64,000 nt of DNA from the NCBI RefSeq assembly GCF_905171765.1, contig NC_053389.1, positions 404,350,645 to 404,414,644 on the forward strand, in the 5' to 3' direction. Positions 53,166-63,704 of the stretch are shown in pieces. Position 1 is the stretch's first letter, and every line of letters begins with the position of its first letter. This DNA is from Bufo bufo (Eukaryota > Chordata > Amphibia > Anura > Bufonidae). The notes beneath the pieces are model-generated. The model searched no databases, was not told the origin of the DNA, and worked only from the letters and a program-made list of their open reading frames with translations. The translations under genes and the position numbers were made by a program.

Positions 53166-54747
53166 CAATTGATATTGGTTAATTTTTATTTATTTTATTT
53201 TTATTTTTATTCATTTCCCTTTCCACATTTGTTTGCTGGGGATTTAACTACATTTTGCTTCCTTTTGCAGCCCTCTAGCCCTTTCTTTGGCTGTTTTACA
53301 GTCTTTTTAGTGACGAAAAGTTCGGGTCCCCATTGACTTCAATGAGGTTCGGGACGAAGTTCGGATCCCGAACCCGAACATTTCCGGGAAGTTTGGCAGA
53401 ACTTCTCGAACCCGAACATCCAGGTGTTCGCTCAACTCTACTCAGCAGCAATAAATACACGCTCTGACAAAATGCTGACGGTGTTGCAGACCAGCACCTC
53501 CAAGGTGTAGAGCGCCAGTTCATGCCACGTGTCCAGCTTGGACACCCAATAGTTTTAAGGCACAGAGGGATCACTGTTTCCGTTCTTGTGACACTTGGCC
53601 GCGCATCAGGTTGAGGGTGCTGGCGGGGTGTCACAAAACTGTCCCAGGCCTTGGAGAGTGTTGCCCTGCCTCTGTTGGAACTGCTGTGTGTTCCCCTTAT
53701 CTCCCCTCCTCGATTGGCCAAGGAACTACGTATTCTGCAGCCATCGTTCCAGCCAGCCAATTTTTTTTCACAAGGACCTTCTGGTATTGCACCATTTTGC
53801 TCGTTCTCTCCACCACAGGAATGAGAGATGAGAAGTTCTTTTTGTAGCGGAAGTCGAGAAGGGTGAACAACTAGTAATTGGTGTTGGCCAAAATGCGTTC
53901 AACGCGAGGGTAACGGGAAAGGCAGCCTAACATAGTCAGCCATGTGTGCCAGAGTCCCAACAGACAAGACTTTGCGGTCCTCATCAAGAGGATGACTCTC
54001 AATCTCCTCATCCTCTTCCTCCTCTTCTACCCATCCACTCTGAATAAATCTTCCATGGTACTACCCTCTGTAGTGGAGGCAACCATCTCCTGCTCCTCCT
54101 TCCCCTCCTCATCATCCAATTTGCGCTGAGAAGACGAACTGAGGGTGGTCTGGCTATCACCCTGTGTACTGTCTTCCCCCAATTCCTCCTCTTCCACATG
54201 CAAAGCGTCCGCCTTAATTGTGAGCAGCGAGCGTTTGAGTAGACAGAGAAGTTGAATGGTTACGCTGTTAATAGCGTTATCGACGCTCACCATCTGCGTT
54301 GATTCCTCAAAGTTGCGTAAAACCTCACAGTGCTCAAACATCAATGCCCACTCGTCAATTGTGGGCGAGCAGAAGCTGACTGGAAAGGCGACAATCATGT
54401 TGCAGCTGGTATTCCACTACTGCCCTCTGCTGTTCACAAAGCCTGGCCAACATGTGGAACGTGAAGTTCCAGCGCATGCTCATGTCACACAACGGTCGGT
54501 GAGCTGTCAATTGCAAGCTGCCCGGCGGAAGCTGTCAATGACTTGCGGAAACGGGCCCAAATGCGGCGCACCTTCATCAGTATCTCAGGCAAATTGGGGT
54601 AGGTTTGAGAAACCGCTGAACCACTAGGCTGAACACTAGGTGGGCTAGGCATGACCTGTGTGTGAGCTTGCCAAGCTCCAAAGCTGCCACTACATTACGG
54701 CAATTATCAGAAACAACCATGCCTGGTTCTAGGTTGAGTGGCGAGAG

Positions 54748-55205
54748 TCTGGTCCCTTAGCTTAAAAAGCCAATGATAAATCAAGATTCTTGATCCATTG
54801 ATTTTCATCTACTATTCAAAGGACTTGAGGGCACCGACCACTTGGTCACATATTTGATACAACTATATTCAATCATATAATCGTGTGGCTGATCTCATTG
54901 GTGACAAATTGTGTGATATATATCTTTCTGATGGTTTCATTATTTACTTGTTTTTAAGAGTGACCCACCATTATATTATAAAGTGGGCCACACCACCATA
55001 TTATTTTATCTTCTTAATAAATTTTATATTTTGTACCATCTGCTACCATTGTTGTCCATTTGGCATCGGCTAGTTGAGTTCCCCCTACCATTTTAACTTA
55101 TTCATCACTTTTGTTTCACTTCGACAAGGGGTAGGTCGTAAGGGTTGTGCACCGAACCATCAGCTAACACAAGAGGTTCAGAGCCGCTGACTTATATTCA
55201 TTTTT
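54748..55205. other. Foreign insert replacing part of family A transposase
   Basis: In A1 the corresponding stretch (about 10970-11095) encodes the region between the first and second catalytic Asp. In A2 about 125-150 bases of it are replaced by some 450 AT-rich bases without recognised coding or terminal repeats. An insertion with deletion of target is inferred. Confidence 0.55.
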
Positions 55206-57029
55206 TTATTTGCTTCCAGCTACTGACTGATGTCTGACTGGTGCTGCAAGATGATAATTCAGAGGTGGAAGTGGAGGAGGAGGAGAAGGGGGGGCGTTGC
55301 AGCCACTAATGTAGGTGGTGGCGGAAACCGTGATGGAAGTGGGGCCCGCAATCCTTGGCAATCGTAGCACCTGTGCCATCCCAGAGTGTGACTCGCTCCC
55401 GGCCTCCACAACGTTTACCCAGTGTGCCATCAGGGAAATATAGCTTCCCTGGCCAAAAGCACTTGTCCATGTGTCAGTGGTTAAGTGGACCTTCCCAATA
55501 ATTGTGTCGGTCAGGGCACGGGTGATGTTATGGGACACATACTGGTGTAAGGCTGGGACTGCACACCATGAAAAATATTGGCGGCTGGTGACAGAGTACC
55601 GCAGGACAGCCACCGCCATCAGGTTGTGGAAAGCCTCAGTGTCCACAATCCTAAATGGCAACATTTCCAGGGCCAGCAATTTGGAAAGGTGTGCATTTAG
55701 TGCTATGGACTGTGGCTGGCTGGGTATTTGCGCTTTCATTCAAAGGCCTGGGGTATAGATATCTGTACACTGCGCTGGGACACAGAAGTGGATGTGCTAG
55801 CTGATGGTGCTTGCAAAGTTCCAGGTGCATGGCGGGAGGCATCCGGGCCTGCGTCTTGGACAGGGGATTGGCCAGCCTGTAACACAGGGGAAGAGGAGGC
55901 AGTGGTGTAGCCCGCAAACACTGGTTGTGGACCCAGGCGTTCGGCCTACCTATTAGGATGCTTTGATGCCATGTGGTGGTGAGGGTGCTAGTGTTCATGC
56001 CCCTGCTCATTTTGGATCGGCACAGGTTGCAAATGACAATTCTTTTATCGTCCGCACTTTCCTCAAAAAAGCGCCAGACTGTGGAACACCTACCACTTGG
56101 CAAGGGAGATTGCTGCAAGGGGGTGCTTCGGGGAACAGTTGCGGGCCTGTTTGGTGTGGCCTGCCTTCTCCCTTTTGCCACCCCACTGCCTCTTCAAGCC
56201 TGTTGCGGTGCTGCGGATCCCTCCCCCTCTGTACTGCTGACCTCGCTCGGCTTGCCACCTTCCCAGGTTTGGGTCAGTGACTTCATCGTTCACACCTCCT
56301 CGTCCACTTCCTCACTCTGGTCATCCTCTTGACTTGCTGACCTAACAACAACCTCAGTTATTGACAACTGTGTCTCATCCTCATCATGAACCTCTTGAGA
56401 CACTAATTGCGGTTGACTTATTGGCAACTGTGTCTCATCATCATCATCCACCTCATGAAACACTAATTGCCGTTCCCCACCATCATCTTCTTCTGACTGT
56501 GGATGCTCCAGAGTTTGGGAATCAGGGCACAAGATCTCCTCATGTCCCTCTTCAAGCGGGCTTGGCGAGAGGCCTAAATTAAGGAATGGCAATAAAAACA
56601 GCTCCTTGGAATATCCGAGTGTGGCATCACTTGTTTGCCAAGACTCTCCATGGTGGCTAGAAGGAGTATCAGGGTGATAATTCTGTTGACCAGACTCTTG
56701 GCTACTGAGACTGGACTTTGTGGAAGACAGGGTGGTGCTTAACCGACTGGAAGCATTATCTGCTGCAATCCAACTGACCACCTGGTCGCACTGGTCTGAC
56801 TTCGAGAGTGGTGTCCTGCACCGCCCTGCAAACTGGGACATGAAGCTAGGTATCATGGATGAGTGTGTTTCTTGTGCTCTGGCAGCAGGCACAGTTTCAC
56901 CGCGCCCAGGGCCATGGCCTCTGCGTGCACCATCAGCAGCACAGCCACATGGTATATATGCTTGCAAGTATGTCACACGTACAGTAGTGCAGGTTTTGTA
57001 AGTGAATATGCAAATAAAGTACACAGAAT

Positions 57030-57640
57030 TTCACATATATTTTTAGGATGCACACACTTTAAACAGGAGGTATAGCGCAATTAATGTCTCTGTCACCACC
57101 GCCTAATAAAAAATTACACTGAAATAATGTCACGGATATTTAGGTTGCACAAACGTTAAAAAGGAGGTATAGCGCAAGTAATGTCGCTGTCACCACCGAA
57201 TAATAAAAAATTACACTGAATGAATGTCGCTGATATTTAGGATGCGCACATGTTAAACAGGAAGTATAGCGCAAATAATGTCGCTGTCACCACTGCCTAA
57301 TAAAAATTACACTAAATTAATGTCACTGATATTTAGGTTGCACAAACTTTATGCAGGAGGTATAGCGCAAGTAATGTCGCTGTCACCAGCGGCTAATAAA
57401 AAATTACACGGAATTAATGATATTTAGCATGGGCAAACGTTCTACAGGAGATGTATCGCAGGTAATGTCACTGCCACCAGCAGCAAAAAAATGTGACTGA
57501 ATTTCACTGATATTTCGGATATGCAAACGTTATACAAGAGATGTAGCGCAGGTAATGTAACTGTCCGCAGCGGACACCGTCTACGGAAAAAGTACAATGT
57601 TACAGATATTTTTAGGCTGCGCACATGTAGTGCATGACAG
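57030..57640. repeat. ~95-bp subterminal tandem repeats of hAT A2
   Basis: Seven units with TATAGCGCAAGTAATGTCGC, TGTCACCACCG, AAAAATTACACTGAA and GATATTTAGG. Starts lie near 57040, 57139, 57234, 57332, 57421, 57510 and 57604. Counterpart of 13270-13720. Confidence 0.88.
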
Positions 57641-58168
57641 GAGATGTAGGGCAGATAATGTTGCTGTCTGCATCGGCCAAACAATTGCAGCCAGATACAA
57701 CTATAGTCATTAAAAGGACTTTTGGGTCTCTAACAAGTTTTAGCAATTTGGTGCAGGTTGTGCTAAAAATAAATATTGCTGCCACACACAATAGTCCTTT
57801 AAAAGGACTTTTGGTTTTATAACAAGTATAAAAACTAAAATGTTGCTATTTCAATCTCTACACTATCTCTCCTTCTTCTCTCCAGCTCTCCCTCACTAAT
57901 ACGGAGCCGAACATGTGTTATTGGGTGCTATATAGCATATATATAGCACCCGATGACACGTTCCAGCCAGCCAATCACTGTAATGCTAGCAGCCAACATG
58001 GCTACTGCATTACAGTGAATGGCAGTACTTACCTGCACATTTATTGGCTGCGTATCAGCCAACAAACGTGTGGGAAGGAGACTCGAGCGTCGCGCTCGAG
58101 CACACGCAGTATTCGGCCGAACACTGCAATGTGTAGTCCGGGCATGCTCACCCAACACTACTTTCTGG

Positions 58169-58322
58169 CCTTCTCTGCCAGCAAGATCTTGTTGGTCAAG
58201 CTGCCTAGATAAAGCTACATATTGCAATGCATTATGTCTACTGTAAAATTTGCTGAGGAGGGATATTGGTAGAGGAATGCTTTTCAGAATTTAGCTATGC
58301 CCTATTTTAAGAGGAGGTAATG
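58169..58322. other. No recognised feature
   Basis: About 150 bases of DNA right of hAT A2 with no recognised repeat or gene. Confidence 0.4.
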
Positions 58323-58400
58323 TTAAAGGGGCTGTCTCACTTCAGCAATTGGCATTTATAATGTTACATAGTTACATAGTTAATATGGTTAAAAAAAATA

Positions 58401-59984
58401 CACTGCTCAAAAAAATAAAGGGAACACAAAAATAACACATCCTAGATCTGAGTTAATTAAATATTCTTCTGAAATACTTTGTTCTTTACATAGTTGAATA
58501 TGCTGACAACAAAATCACACAAAATTTTTAAAATGGAAATCAAATTTTTCAACCCATGGAGGTCTGGATTTGGAGTCACACTCAAAATTAAAGTGGAAAA
58601 ACACACTACAGGCTGATCCAACTTTGATGTAATGTCCTTAAAACAAGTCAAAATGAGGCTCAGTAGTGTGTGTGGCCTCCACGTGCCTGTATGACCTCCC
58701 TACAACGCCTGTGCATGCTCCTGATGAGGTGGCGGACGGTCTCCTGAGGGATCTCCTCCCAGACCTGGACTAAAGCATCTGCCAACTCCTGGACAGTCTG
58801 TGGTGCAATGTGACGTTGGTGGATAGAGCGAGACATGATGTCCCAGATGTGCTCAATTGGATTCAGGTCTGGGGAACGGGCGGGCCAGTCCATAGCATCA
58901 ATGCCTTCGTCTTGCAGAAACTGCAAACACACTCCAGCCACATGAGGTCTAGCATTGTCTTGCATTAGGAGGAACCCAGGGCCAACCGCACCAGCATATG
59001 GTCTCACAAGGGGTCTGAGCATCTCATCTCGGTACCTAATGGCAGTCAGGCTACCTCTGGCGAGCACATGGAGGGCTGTGCGGCCCTCCAAAGAAATGCC
59101 ACCCCACACCATTACTGACCCAATAAAAAACCGGTCACGCTGGAGGATGTTGCAGGCAGCAGAACGTTCTCCACGGCGTCTCCAGACTCTGTCACGTCTG
59201 TCACATGTGCTCAGTGTGAACCTGCTTTCATCTGTGAAGAGCACAGGGCGCCAGTGGCGAATTTGCTAATCTTGGTGTTCTCTGGCAAATGCCAAACGTC
59301 CTGCACGGTGTTGGGCTGTAAGCACAACCCCCACCTGTGGACGTCGGGCCCTCGTATCACCCTCATGGAGTCTGTTTCTGACCGTTTGAGCAGACACATG
59401 CACATTTGTGGCCTGCTGGAGGTCATTTTGCAGGGCTCTGGCAGTGCTCCTCCTGTTCCTCCTTGCACAAAGGCAGAGGTAGCGGTCCTGCTGCTGCGTT
59501 GTTGCCCTCCTACGGCCTCCTCCACGTCTCCTGATGTACTGGCCTGTCTCCTGGTAGTGCCTCCATGCTCTGGACACTACGCTGACAGACACAGCAAACC
59601 TTCTTGCCACAGCTCGCATTGATGTGCCATCCTGGATAAGCTGCACTACCTGAGCCATTTGTGTGGGTTGTAGACTCCGTCTCATGCTACCACTAGAGGG
59701 AAAGCACCGCCAGCATTCAAAAGTGACCAAAACATCAGCCAGGAAGCATAGGAACTGAGAAGTGGTCTGTGGTCACCACTTGCAGAACCACTCCTTTATT
59801 GGGGGTGTCTTGCTAATTGCCTATAAATTTTCACCTGTTGTCTATCCCATTTGCACAACAGCATGTGAAATTGATTGTCACTCAGTGTTGCTTCCTAAGT
59901 GGACAGTTTGATTTCACAGAAGTGTGATTTGACTTGGAGTTACATTGTGTTGTTTAAGTGTTCCCTTTATTTTTTTGAGCAGTG
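58401..59984 (-). mobile_element. Tc1-like DNA transposon, third family
   Basis: Ends CACTGCTCAAAAAAATAAAG and its complement CTTTATTTTTTTGAGCAGTG, with TA on both sides (58399-58400 and 59985-59986). 1,584 bp. It sits in the LINE tail, whose text joins across the TA. Its transposase is unlike those of the two other Tc1-like families here. Near-complete terminal repeats and one stop in the gene suggest a fairly young copy. Confidence 0.92.
58660..59730 (-). pseudogene. Tc1-like transposase with a single in-frame stop
   Basis: One frame over 357 codons, interrupted only by TAG at about 59264-59266 (EHQD-stop-QIRHW). The N-terminal bipartite helix-turn-helix region includes [19 protein letters not shown], a basic GRRR segment (RRRGGGRRR) and a second HTH ([16 protein letters not shown]). 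The catalytic triad follows DD34E: LFTDESRFTL, LMQDNARPHVAG and NPIEHIWD. WGGISLEGRTAL matches the family glycine-rich stretch. The start may be the ATG at 59730 or at MRRSLQ (59685), which gives the usual Tc1 length of about 340 residues. The stop is a single-base change from tryptophan or another codon. Confidence 0.92.
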
Positions 59985-60101
59985 TACATAAGTCCATCAA
60001 GTTCATCCAAGGGATAGAAGGGGATGTGAATTTGAGAAAATGGAGTGAGACCCATATTTCTACACCTTTTCATAAGCATTAATGTCATTTACTTTTAAGA
60101 A

Positions 60102-60520
60102 TTAATCTTGGCCCTTTTTAAAACTGTCCACTGTTGCTGCTGTGACCATGTCCTGAGGTTGACTATTCCACATATTCACAGTTCTTACCGTAAAGAAGCC
60201 TTGACGCCTCTGGGGACTGAACTTTTTCTCCTCCAGATGAAGGCAGTGCCCCCGTGTCTTTTGAGGGAATTTTACATGGAACAGCTTTTCAGCAAATTTT
60301 TTGTATGGCCCATTTATATATTTGTAATGGTTAATCATGTGCCCCCTAAGATAGCTCTTCTCAAGACTAAATAATTTTAATTATTTTAATCTTTTCTCAT
60401 AACTAAGACCCTCCATGCCCCTTATCAGCTTAATTGCTCTCCTCTGTACTTTTTGCAGCTCCAGTTCATCCTTTCTATGGAGTGTTGCCCAGAACTGAAT
60501 TGCATATTCCATATGAGTGA
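60102..60520 (-). pseudogene. CR1-like LINE reverse transcriptase C-terminus
   Basis: Minus-strand readable text: HMEYAIQFWATLHRKDELEL, KVQRRAIKLIRGMEGLSYEK, then a stop, then LRGHMINHYKYINGPYK, TRGHCLHLEEKKFSPQRRQG and FFTVRTVNMWNSQPQD. This is the conserved C-terminal region after the RT domain of CR1/L2-type LINEs. One in-frame stop lies near 60395 and there is no upstream RT core, so it is a 5'-truncated remnant. Confidence 0.8.
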
Positions 60521-61135
60521 AAACAGAGAGAAAAAAAAGGAAGTTATTCCAGTCCTAAGGGATTGTGAAATCCCACAGGGGATGAAAAAGTATGGGCACC
60601 GACAGCAGTGGGATAGTGGAGACTGAAAAATCAATAGAATTGGGGCAGAGAAGGCAGCAAAAAAAGAGAATGTTTGATAGAGTCAAACACCTAAACGTAT
60701 GTAATTAGGAGATGCGACAAATAAGAGGTGATTAGCGCCACTCCCTTACCCTTAGGTGGTAGTATATCCAGTACACAGGTCAAAAGCGTACTTGAGCTAG
60801 TTGGATGGAAATAGGTAAAGGGGGACTCCCAGGTCCCAATTTGGGGATAGATTGGTGATCTTGTGACAAATTAAATAAAAATAATAAAAATATAGGAAGC
60901 TTAAGGATCAATAAATAATAACGTAATAAAATTTGAAACAATATTATAAATAAAGAAAAGTAAAATTTGTATGCACTCACTTCGCTGGGGGGTAGTCAGC
61001 AGGATAAGCTCAAGACACCTGTGACTTTGAACACCCCTGGCCAGGATCGCATGGCCAGGGGGGTGAAACTGTACACTGGTGAAACTGTCTCACCATGTCT
61101 ATGTCGCGTCTAGTAATTACATATTCCAGATGAGG
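60519..61135. mobile_element. ~600-bp insert in the LINE with a ~15-bp imperfect duplication
   Basis: CATATTCCATATGAG just left (about 60504-60518) recurs as CATATTCCAGATGAG near 61121-61135, with LINE sequence continuing beyond. The insert has AT-rich stretches and a palindrome (CTGGCCAGG...CATGGCCAGG). No protein was recognised. Duplication length suggests a retroposed copy. Confidence 0.5.
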
Positions 61136-61165
61136 CCACACCAAAGCTTTGTAAAGTGGTAATAT

Positions 61166-61902
61166 TGCTAGGGCAAGCAACACTAACCGGATTGAACTGT
61201 TAAAAGCTATGCCCAAGGTCCCTGAGGAATATAAGGTCAGATGTATAGGCACCTTTGATGCCAATAACAACCAGGTTTTTCGGATCCTGAAAAAACACTG
61301 GCATATTCTGTGGGCAGACAATGATCTAAGGACAGTAATAACACAAAAACCCAGTATCACCTACCGCAGAGGTAGGAATATTAAAGACACTTTGGTCCAT
61401 AGTTTTTATCGACCTGCACTGCCTAACACCACCTGGCTTTCATCGAAAATAGTGGGTACTTACCCTTGTGAAGATTGCATCTTCTGCCCACTCGTCAAAA
61501 GGTGTCGAACATTCACCAACCCTGTGGACGACAAAGAATATCATATAAGACAGTATATCAACTGCAAGACCAAAGGCATTGTCTATGCTGTTCAATGCAC
61601 GTGCCCTAAGATCTATGGTGGCAAAACGTCTCAGGAGTTTAGGAGGAGAATTTCACAACATATAAGTAGCATCAACACCAAGGCTGACACGTCAATTTCC
61701 AGACATGTCAGGGCCCATCATGGCGGAGACCATAAGGGGCTTATATTCTGGGGTATCTGTAAGAAAACCCTAGGTGTCAGAAAGCAGAAAGGGGGACCTG
61801 GATGCCATCCTGTTACAGGAAGAAACCAGGTGGATCTATAGGCTAGATAGCCTCAGCCCTAAAGGGCTTAATGAAGGTTTTGCCTTCACATCCTTTCTTT
61901 AA
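61166..61902 (+). pseudogene. Penelope-like element: C-terminus with GIY-YIG endonuclease
   Basis: Open from about 61166, without a start codon of its own, to 61841. The upstream part (SNTNRIELLKAMPKVPEEYK) matches the linker after RT. A Cys-rich motif (CEDCIFCPLVKRC) follows. The GIY-YIG core comes next: KGIVYAVQCTCPKIYGGKTS, with the catalytic Arg in FRRRISQH and a downstream His/Glu-type region. This module nicks target DNA in Penelope-like retroelements. A one-base excess in a G-run at about 61790 shifts the frame; the expected C-terminus (RWIYRLDSLSPKGLNEGF) is in the next frame, ending about 61902. RT is missing, so it is 5'-truncated. Confidence 0.88.
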
Positions 61903-62732
61903 AAGTGAAGGAGTAGGAATACTTTATGTCGGTTTTCAAGAATTCTATAAATAATAATAATTGATAAATATTAATTGGCATATCTTATTTTACATGACTG
62001 GTATTTTACTGTACCTTAAAATATTTAGTGTACCACAATGACTGTGTTGATCACGACAACACCTTCTCTGAGGGTACGTGTAATTTGATATTGATGCACT
62101 GTATATATATATTTTTTTAAAACAATGATATATAATGGCTTGCGACCTTCTGATATTATTTGACCTAATATGCCAGTGTAGGACTGTAGATGAAATACAG
62201 GTGCAGTTTTTCCTGTGCTGCACAGTAGTCTGAACCCCCCTCAAGGCACATCAGTGTCTATTTATCAATTGAGATCAACCTAAATCTCTTATTTTGTTTC
62301 TTGTGCTCCAAATGCTATGTATTTGTGGATAAAACCCACCAGCATATCAAATGATCATCAAGCACCCATGTCACACTGTACCTGTACAGCTTGAGCAATA
62401 TTGAGCTGTTTTATTCTAAGTTCAGGCGCAGGTATCATCTGCAAAAGTGTCCTAGCTGCTCTGTTCCAGGCCTAGACGCAGAACTTATTTGTATAGCTCT
62501 TCAGCCACTCACCCCTGTTGTGAGCGCCGCTCCCTCTAAGTCCAGGCCCAGCTTCCATCAGCGCAGCCTCTCTGCTGCCGACTCTAAGTGTGGGCGCAGC
62601 TCCTATCAGGTGACATCAGTTTAAGTCCATGCGCACCTGAGTGTAGCGCAGCGCATGCGCACTGGTATCACCCTGGGCCGTTTGGTCTAAGTTTCTGCGC
62701 AACTCCGTTTGCGCAGCGCGGATTTGATGACG
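61903..62732. other. 3' flank of the Penelope-like fragment; GC-rich irregular repeats
   Basis: 61903-62390 has no recognised feature. 62400-62730 has four or five imperfect repeats of about 45-60 bases built on TCTAAGTCCAGGCGCAGC and TTCCATCAG. These may be part of a Penelope pseudo-LTR. No gene. Confidence 0.45.
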
Positions 62733-62734
62733 TA

Positions 62735-63666
62735 CAGTACAGACCAAAAGTTTAGACACACCTTCTCATTCAAAGAGTTTTCTTTATTTTCATGACTATG
62801 AAGGCATCAAAACTATGAATTAACACATGTGGAATTATATACATAACAAACAAGTGTCAAACAACTGAAAATATGTCATATTCTAGGTTCTTCAAAGTAG
62901 CCACCTTTTGCTTTGATTACTGCTTTGCACACTCTTGGCATTCTCTTGATGAGCTTCAAGAGGTAGTCCCCTGAAATGGTCTTCCAACAGTCTTGAAGGA
63001 GTTCCCAGAGATGCTTAGCACTTGTTGGCCCTTTTGCCTTCACTCTGCGGTCCAGCTCACCCCAAACCATCTCGATTGGGTTCAGGTCCGGTGACTGTGG
63101 AGGCCAGGTTATCTGGCACAGCACCCCATCACTCTCCTTCATGGTCAAATAGCCCTTACTTTCAAAGTTTTCCCAATTTTTCGGCTGACTGACTGACCTT
63201 AATTTCTTAAAGTAATGATGGCCACTCGTTTTTCTTTGCTTAGCTGCTTTTTTCTTGCCATAATACAAATTCTAACAGTCTATTCAGTAGGACTATCAGC
63301 TGTGTATCCACCTGACTTCTCCTCAACGCAACTGATGGTCCCAACCCCATTTATAAGGCAAGAAATCCCACTTATTAAACCTGACAGGGCACACCTGTGA
63401 AGTGAAAACCATTTCAGGGGACTACCTCTTGAAGCTCATCAAGAGAATGCCAAGAGTGTGCAAAGCAGTAATCAAAGCAAAAGGTGGCTACTTTGAAGAA
63501 CCTAGAATATGACATATTTTCAGTTGTTTCACACTTGTTTGTTATGTATATAATTCCACATGTGTTAATTCATAGTTGTGATGCCTTCAGTGTGAATCTA
63601 CAATTTTCATAGTCATGAAAATAAAGAAAACTGAATGAGAAGGTGTGTCCAAACTTTTGGTCTGTA

Positions 63667-63669
<3 letters not shown>
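62735..63669 (-). mobile_element. Internally deleted Tc1-like transposon
   Basis: Starts CAGTACAGACCAAAAGTTT and ends AAACTTTTGGTCTGTACTG, with TA duplications at 62733-62734 and 63670-63671. Terminal inverted repeats are about 200 bases and include GACACACCTTCTCATTCA. The 935 bp encode only the transposase C-terminus; the N-terminal and first catalytic regions are gone. Confidence 0.92.
62876..63268 (-). pseudogene. Tc1-like transposase remnant (C-terminal)
   Basis: Minus strand. A short N-terminal piece (MYYGKKKAAKQRK) joins a Lys-rich stretch and then the C-terminus: [20 protein letters not shown] contains the third catalytic residue (Glu), followed by IKRMPRVCKAVIKAKGGYF. The HTH domains and both catalytic Asp regions are deleted, so no activity is possible. 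The last 30 codons overlap the inner part of the terminal repeat and reappear in inverted form at 63430-63510. Confidence 0.9.

Positions 63670-63700
<31 letters not shown>
63670..63700. repeat. (TA)n microsatellite
   Basis: About 15 TA units adjoining the TA target of the Tc1-like element, possibly expanded from it. Confidence 0.95.

Positions 63701-63704
<4 letters not shown>

Larger units (their letters stand above)
49081..53440 (+). mobile_element. hAT transposon family B, copy B2
   Basis: Starts TAGGGATGAGCGAACCCGAA and ends GTTCGCTCAACTCTA, flanked by exact 8-bp duplications CTCAGCAG (49073-49080 and 53441-53448). It lies inside the hATC-coding part of the A2 transposase. 4,360 bp long, with a promoter region, a plus-strand transposase and ~120-bp repeats near the right end. 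It lacks the 18S fragments and the large upstream array of B1. It has a 3' deletion in the transposase. Confidence 0.94.
48484..56950 (-). pseudogene. hAT family A transposase (copy A2), broken and interrupted
   Basis: Minus strand. The N-terminus near 56950 is Gly/Arg-rich (RRGHGPGRGETVP), then CRTPLSKSDQCDQVVSWIAA and a long acidic region (56290-56800). A BED finger at about 56080-55960 has VWRFFEESADDKRIVICNLC. The first catalytic Asp is in LTTDTWTSAFGQG (about 55480). The second-Asp region (VVSDN) is near 54710. The RW-type region is near 54450. The hATC region is split by hAT B2: the right part is at 53450-53560 and the left part at 49014-49080, TENADRLTLLKMNK. Multiple stops and frameshifts, and replacement of about 150 bases by foreign sequence at 54748-55205, make it dead. 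It keeps the N-terminus lost in A1. Confidence 0.85.
47535..58160 (-). mobile_element. hAT transposon family A, copy A2
   Basis: Starts TAGTGTTGGTGGAGC and ends CCCAACACTA. Flanks are AATTCTGG (47527-47534) and CTTTCTGG (58161-58168), a 6-of-8 match read as a decayed duplication. Same order as A1: left-end tandem repeats, minus-strand transposase, ~95-bp subterminal repeats, CCAAT hairpin. Interrupted by a 457-bp insert (48542-48998), hAT B2 (49081-53440) and foreign sequence at about 54748-55205. It lacks the solo LTR and the 8716-10857 element of A1, so those are younger than the family split. Confidence 0.88.
58324..61165 (-). mobile_element. CR1-like LINE 3' region, interrupted; preceded by a MITE end
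   Basis: The minus-strand tail includes TTAACTATGTAACTATGTAA (complement of 58362-58385), a tail I associate with CR1-like elements in frogs. It then continues at 59987 after a Tc1-like insertion. RT C-terminal coding sequence is at 60102-60518 and a further small piece at about 61136-61165, separated by an insert. A MITE end related to 667-1115 (AAGGGGCTGTCTCACTTCAG) occupies 58324-58360. Confidence 0.7.
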
